From Kribbella turkmenica (GTDB taxonomy: Bacteria > Actinomycetota > Actinomycetes > Propionibacteriales > Kribbellaceae): a stretch of DNA of 33,468 bases. Each line of letters starts with the position of its first letter. The stretch's first letter is position 1. The translations under genes were made by a program, and so were the position numbers. Below the pieces are notes generated by a model. The model did no database searches. It saw only the letters and a list, made by a program, of their open reading frames with translations, and was not told the DNA's origin. This document shows, one piece after another, positions 30,468 through 33,468 of this stretch. The stretch covers positions 1 to 33,468 of the forward strand of contig NZ_SMKR01000074.1 of NCBI RefSeq assembly GCF_004348725.1. The letters run 5' to 3'.

Positions 30468-31685
30468 TCAGCGACGCTGCGTGGTGGAGTGCGGGAGAAC
30501 GCGGTCGAGGATCAGGATGGTGGCGGACGCGAGCAGTGCGAGCACGGTCAGCGCCAGCCACGGGAACTCGTGCCGAACCTCGAAGAGTTGCGCGAAGAAG
30601 GCCGGCGCCAGCACGCTCGCGAACGTGAAGGAGTACTGCCAGTAGGACAGGTACTTCCCATGCCCCACCACCGGCGCGACCGCGGCAGCAAGCGCGTTGG
30701 ACGTCGCCGCGTGCAGTACGTCGGCGAACGCGAAGACCGCCGTCGCGAGGATCAGCCCGGGCACTACCAGCCAGGTGGGAATGTGCAGGAGCGAAGCCAT
30801 CAGCAAGCCCCACACCGCCCAGGTCACGCCGGCCACGATCAGCACATTCGTACGCCGGCGCCGCTCGGTGTGACGGACGACCAGAGTTTGTCCAGTCGCC
30901 AGTACGACGGAGACCGCGGCCAGGAGCACGCCGACCAGCCATTTCGGCACGGGCAGCGCGTCAGCGACGTACACGGGAAGCCCGACGCCCATCAGCATGG
31001 TGCAGAGTGCCAGCACGGTGTTCGCAGCGATGAGCACCAGGAACGGCTTGTCCTTGCGCAGCTGCGGCGCCGGGCCGGTCTCCTGCAGAGCATGCTGGTG
31101 ATGCGAGGGGTGCAGCCGCAGCAGGAGCAGACCGGCGACGAAGAAGGTCGCCGCGTTGAGTGCCATCGCGACCAGAAACGGGGTGTCGCCGCCTGCGGCC
31201 AGCAACGCACCAGCGGCCAGTGCACCGAGGCCGAACCCGCCGGCCTGCATCATCCCGCCCAGACCGAACCACCGGTCGCGGTCGCCCTCGTCGGCCACGT
31301 CCGACAGCAGACTGAAGATCGAAGACCAGAACACCCGCTGACCGCACGTCGTCACCAGCGCACAGAGGAACAGCAGCCACAGCGACCGGCCGAGGAAGAA
31401 GCCGGTGAACGCCAATCCCTGCGCGAACTGCGCTCCGACGACCAGGTTGCGCGGCCCGACCCGGTCGATCACCACACCGACGGCGGCCGGTGCGGCGATC
31501 GAGAACAAGGTGGCCACGGTCAGCAGCGTTCCCGCCGTACCGAGGGGGATGTCGGCCACTCGCACGAAGTAGAGCAGCAGCAGTGGTCCCGCGCAGCCGC
31601 CGCCGAAGGAGTCGATCGCCAGACCGGCGAGCAGCGGGAAGCGGCCGCGGATGTTCGGCAGGCCGAGGGACGTGGCTGTAGGCAT
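30468..31685 (-). CDS. MFS transporter (first of two)
   Basis: A 405-residue polytopic protein with about twelve hydrophobic helices. It starts MPTATSLGLPNIRGRFPLLA and carries the MFS loop 2-3 motif as GVVIDRVGPRNLVVGAQ. A central cytoplasmic loop (LRLHPSHHQHALQETGPAPQ) separates the two six-helix halves. The substrate cannot be told; the DHA-like layout suggests drug or metabolite efflux. The ATG at 31685 has CGGAG nine bases upstream and is preferred over ATG 31706. It is separated by 140 bases from the second MFS gene on the same strand. Confidence 0.85.
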   Translation of the reverse strand: MPTATSLGLPNIRGRFPLLAGLAIDSFGGGCAGPLLLLYFVRVADIPLGTAGTLLTVATLFSIAAPAAVGVVIDRVGPRNLVVGAQFAQGLAFTGFFLGRSLWLLFLCALVTTCGQRVFWSSIFSLLSDVADEGDRDRWFGLGGMMQAGGFGLGALAAGALLAAGGDTPFLVAMALNAATFFVAGLLLLRLHPSHHQHALQETGPAPQLRKDKPFLVLIAANTVLALCTMLMGVGLPVYVADALPVPKWLVGVLLAAVSVVLATGQTLVVRHTERRRRTNVLIVAGVTWAVWGLLMASLLHIPTWLVVPGLILATAVFAFADVLHAATSNALAAAVAPVVGHGKYLSYWQYSFTFASVLAPAFFAQLFEVRHEFPWLALTVLALLASATILILDRVLPHSTTQRR

Positions 31686-31825
31686 GTCAGAGTGCTCCGA
31701 TCGCATCGACTCGGCCCACTCGCAGCGATGCTACGAGACCACTCCACCAGGGGTGTTCCCTGACTACAGTTGGGGCTCTCGGCCGAAAACACTAGCAAGC
31801 CCTTGCCGTGCGCCTCCAGGCCTTT

Positions 31826-33064
31826 TCAGTCCGCCGCGGCGACCTGCCGTACGGACACGTGTCTCAGTGGCCGCCAGGCGACCGCGGTCATCAGCACCAT
31901 CGCGGCGAACGCGATGGCGAACGGAGCCGCCAGACCGTACTGCTGCGCCAGCACGCCGCCCAGTGCGGCGCCGATCGCCGCACCGCCGACCGAGGCGAGC
32001 AGATAGACGCTGTTGACCCGGCCCATCAGCGGCTCCGGGGTGGCGAGCTGACGCGCTGTAGTCGACACGATGCCCCAGACCACCGCGTGGACGCCGAACA
32101 CAGCCATGGTGGCGCCGGCGACCCACGGACTCCGGGTCAGGGCGAGGATCAGGTGCACGGTCGTCTCGACCACCAGACCGGCCCGCAGCAGGGTCAACGA
32201 CCCGACCCGCGGTTCGAGCAGGTGGTACACCGGCATGCCGAGCACTCCGCCGATCGCGCCGACCGACACCAGCAGCCCGAACTGTGTCTCACTCAGCGCG
32301 AGCCGCTCCCGCGCATAGAGCACCCAGGTCGCGAAGGCTGCACAGAACGTGACGTTCATGACGAGGATCGAGCACGCCAGCGTCCGTACTCCCGCGTGCG
32401 CCCACAGCCAGCGAATCCCCTCGCGTACTTCGGCCCAGAGCGCCGTACGGGGCGATCCGTCCGGAGGGGCCGGGCGTACGGTGACCCGGGCGATGAGCGC
32501 AGCCGCGGCGGCGAAAGTGACCGCGTCGAACACGAGCGGCACCCCGGCGCCCACGGCGAACAGGAGCGCGCCGATCGGCGGGCCGCCGAGCTGCTGGAGC
32601 ACCGTGCCAGTCGCGAACAACCGGGCATTCGCCTTGCCCAGTTGGTCTTTCGGTACGGCGCTCACCAGCAGTGCGCCGGACGCGTTGTCGGCCAGCGTCT
32701 CCGCCGTGCCGAGGAGGAAGAGCGCGGCGTAGACCGCCCACAGCGGTGAGCTGTCCAACAGGACGGCGATGCCGAGGGCACCCAGAACGACGGCCCGAAA
32801 GAGGTCGGCGGCAACAATCATCAACCGGCGGTCGAGCCGGTCGACGAGTGCCCCGCTGAACAATGCGAACAACAGCCACGGCAACTGCTGGACGAACGCG
32901 GCCGCGCCGACGGCGGCTGGTTCGCGGGTGATCGAGGCGACCAGCAACGGGCCGGCGGCGAGCATCGCGCCGTCGCCGAGGTTCGAGATGATCGCGGCCG
33001 GCCAGATCTTGCGGAAGTCGGCGCCGAGCTCGGGCGGCAGCAGCGACGTACGGAGGGATCGCAT
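31826..33064 (-). CDS. MFS transporter (second, EntS/MFS_3-like)
   Basis: A 412-residue transporter. The N-terminus FRKIWPAAIISNLGDGAMLA and the loop SGALVDRLDRRLMIVAADLF are characteristic of the EntS-like MFS branch exporting siderophores or macrolides; the second half contains ALSETQFGLLVSVGAIGGVL and TARQLATPEPLMGRVNSVYL, also typical of that branch. Start at ATG 33064, with AGGAG six bases upstream. It is not a close duplicate of its neighbour. The gap 31707-31825 between the two genes shows nothing notable, and no biosynthetic genes are linked. Confidence 0.87.
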   Translation of the reverse strand: MRSLRTSLLPPELGADFRKIWPAAIISNLGDGAMLAAGPLLVASITREPAAVGAAAFVQQLPWLLFALFSGALVDRLDRRLMIVAADLFRAVVLGALGIAVLLDSSPLWAVYAALFLLGTAETLADNASGALLVSAVPKDQLGKANARLFATGTVLQQLGGPPIGALLFAVGAGVPLVFDAVTFAAAAALIARVTVRPAPPDGSPRTALWAEVREGIRWLWAHAGVRTLACSILVMNVTFCAAFATWVLYARERLALSETQFGLLVSVGAIGGVLGMPVYHLLEPRVGSLTLLRAGLVVETTVHLILALTRSPWVAGATMAVFGVHAVVWGIVSTTARQLATPEPLMGRVNSVYLLASVGGAAIGAALGGVLAQQYGLAAPFAIAFAAMVLMTAVAWRPLRHVSVRQVAAAD

Positions 33065-33288
33065 CAAGGACTCCTGAGGGCATGACGGAACAACCTGACA
33101 ACCGGCGCCGCTGCGGCACCGGCGGGGTGATCCCGGTCAGACGCTGATCAGCTCAGCGCGCCGACCGGATGGTGTGTGCCATGTCCTCGAACGACCGAGA
33201 CATTGCCCTCACCTCCGTCCGCAAACCCGGGCGGCCCGTCCGCCTCTGCGCCGACCCTACAGTTCCCTCCCCGCCTCCGCACTCCTGT

Positions 33289-33317
33289 TCGCCCCGGGCA
33301 GACCCCCGCGCTATCCT
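33289..33317 (+). promoter_or_regulatory. Putative promoter of the tRNA-Ser gene
   Basis: TTCGCC and TATCCT (33312-33317) are separated by 17 bases. The -10 is good and the -35 weak. Transcription would start roughly 17 bases before the mature tRNA. Confidence 0.4.
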
Positions 33318-33340
33318 CGACGCTCGGCGACACGTCGCCA

Positions 33341-33432
33341 GGAGGGTTCGCATAGTGGCCGAGTGCGCTGGTCTTGAAAACCGGTAGGGCGGGTGACCGT
33401 CCTCGTGGGTTCGAATCCCACACCCTCCGCCA
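33341..33432 (+). tRNA. tRNA-Ser (anticodon UGA)
   Basis: The acceptor stem GGAGGGT pairs with ACCCTCC (33422-33428), followed by discriminator G and an encoded CCA. The D arm (TAGTGGCCGAGTGC), the anticodon stem CTGGT/ACCGG with loop CTTGAAA (anticodon TGA at 33375-33377), the long class II variable arm (GGGCGGGTGACCGTCC-like) and the T arm GTGGGTTCGAATCCCAC are all recognisable. The long variable arm and UGA anticodon identify tRNA-Ser reading UCA and other UCN codons. Confidence 0.96.
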
Positions 33433-33433
33433 C

Positions 33434-33468
33434 TGTGATGTCTCAAGACATCGGCATGGCTCCGAACC
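33434..33468 (+). mobile_element. Start of an IS481-type element (terminal inverted repeat) at the window edge
   Basis: From 33434 the sequence reads TGTGATGTCTCAAGACATCG, which aligns with the outward-reading right end of the deleted element at 28836-28863 (TGTGATG, CTCA, GAC and TCGG blocks shared). It contains the near-palindrome GATGTCT-CA-AGACATC. It begins one base after the tRNA CCA; the element itself lies beyond the window. Confidence 0.45.

Noticed and set aside
33148..33446. Minus-strand ORFs over the tRNA-Ser gene (containing GCGIRTHE-like sequence)
   Set aside because: This is the familiar spurious translation of the antisense strand of a tRNA-Ser gene; the tRNA fully explains the sequence.

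Overview
The window comes from a high-GC actinobacterium. WhiB- and Bpa-type genes (both confined to Actinobacteria), many GTG starts and the overall gene set suggest Propionibacteriales, possibly a Kribbella-like organism; the genus is a guess from gene flavour only.

Layout. 1-7.4 kb: the 5' end of an MDR oxidoreductase, a glycerophosphodiester phosphodiesterase, a small anti-sigma-type ATPase, a SEC-C/DUF5926 protein, a gene-free stretch that folds like a structured RNA, arginine deiminase, and a coupled GT2/GT-C glycosyltransferase pair closed by a large hairpin. 7.4-17.6 kb: a cupin, larC and larB (nickel-pincer cofactor), a DUF4446 protein, a PAP2-diacylglycerol kinase fusion, serS coupled to a HAD phosphatase, a divergent WhiB-like regulator, a second HAD phosphatase, the proteasome activator bpa, and a CGNR zinc-finger protein. 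17.6-23.1 kb: TetR divergent from a frameshifted glyoxalase, a quinone oxidoreductase, a frameshifted phosphotransferase coupled to a MobA-like nucleotidyltransferase, a carbon-nitrogen hydrolase, and a CobC-like PLP enzyme that carries a hexanucleotide microsatellite.

23.2-26.8 kb: the most unusual locus. A protein made of repeated Ala-Asp-Gly-Gly units, with no Lys, Arg, His or Cys, overlaps the start of a JmjC/cupin-4 dioxygenase. I read this as a possible substrate-enzyme (RiPP-like or hydroxylated repeat protein) pair. A sucrase/ferredoxin-like protein and a gamma-carbonic-anhydrase-like protein follow, meeting tail to tail on an 11-bp tandem repeat.

26.8-29.0 kb: gene-poor debris with a decayed tyrosine recombinase, an orphan hypothetical gene, and an internally deleted IS481-type element that keeps both terminal inverted repeats. 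29.0-33.5 kb: a YciI-like protein, a 49-residue acidic protein coupled to a CHAP/peptidoglycan-binding protein, two MFS transporters, tRNA-Ser(UGA), and another IS481-type terminus at the window edge.

Regulation. At least eight genes show a TANNNT box 6-7 bases before the start codon and no Shine-Dalgarno, which is the actinobacterial leaderless-promoter pattern. It was used to choose several starts. Several perfect palindromes lie in promoter regions. All identifications are from reading the sequence; no database search was run.
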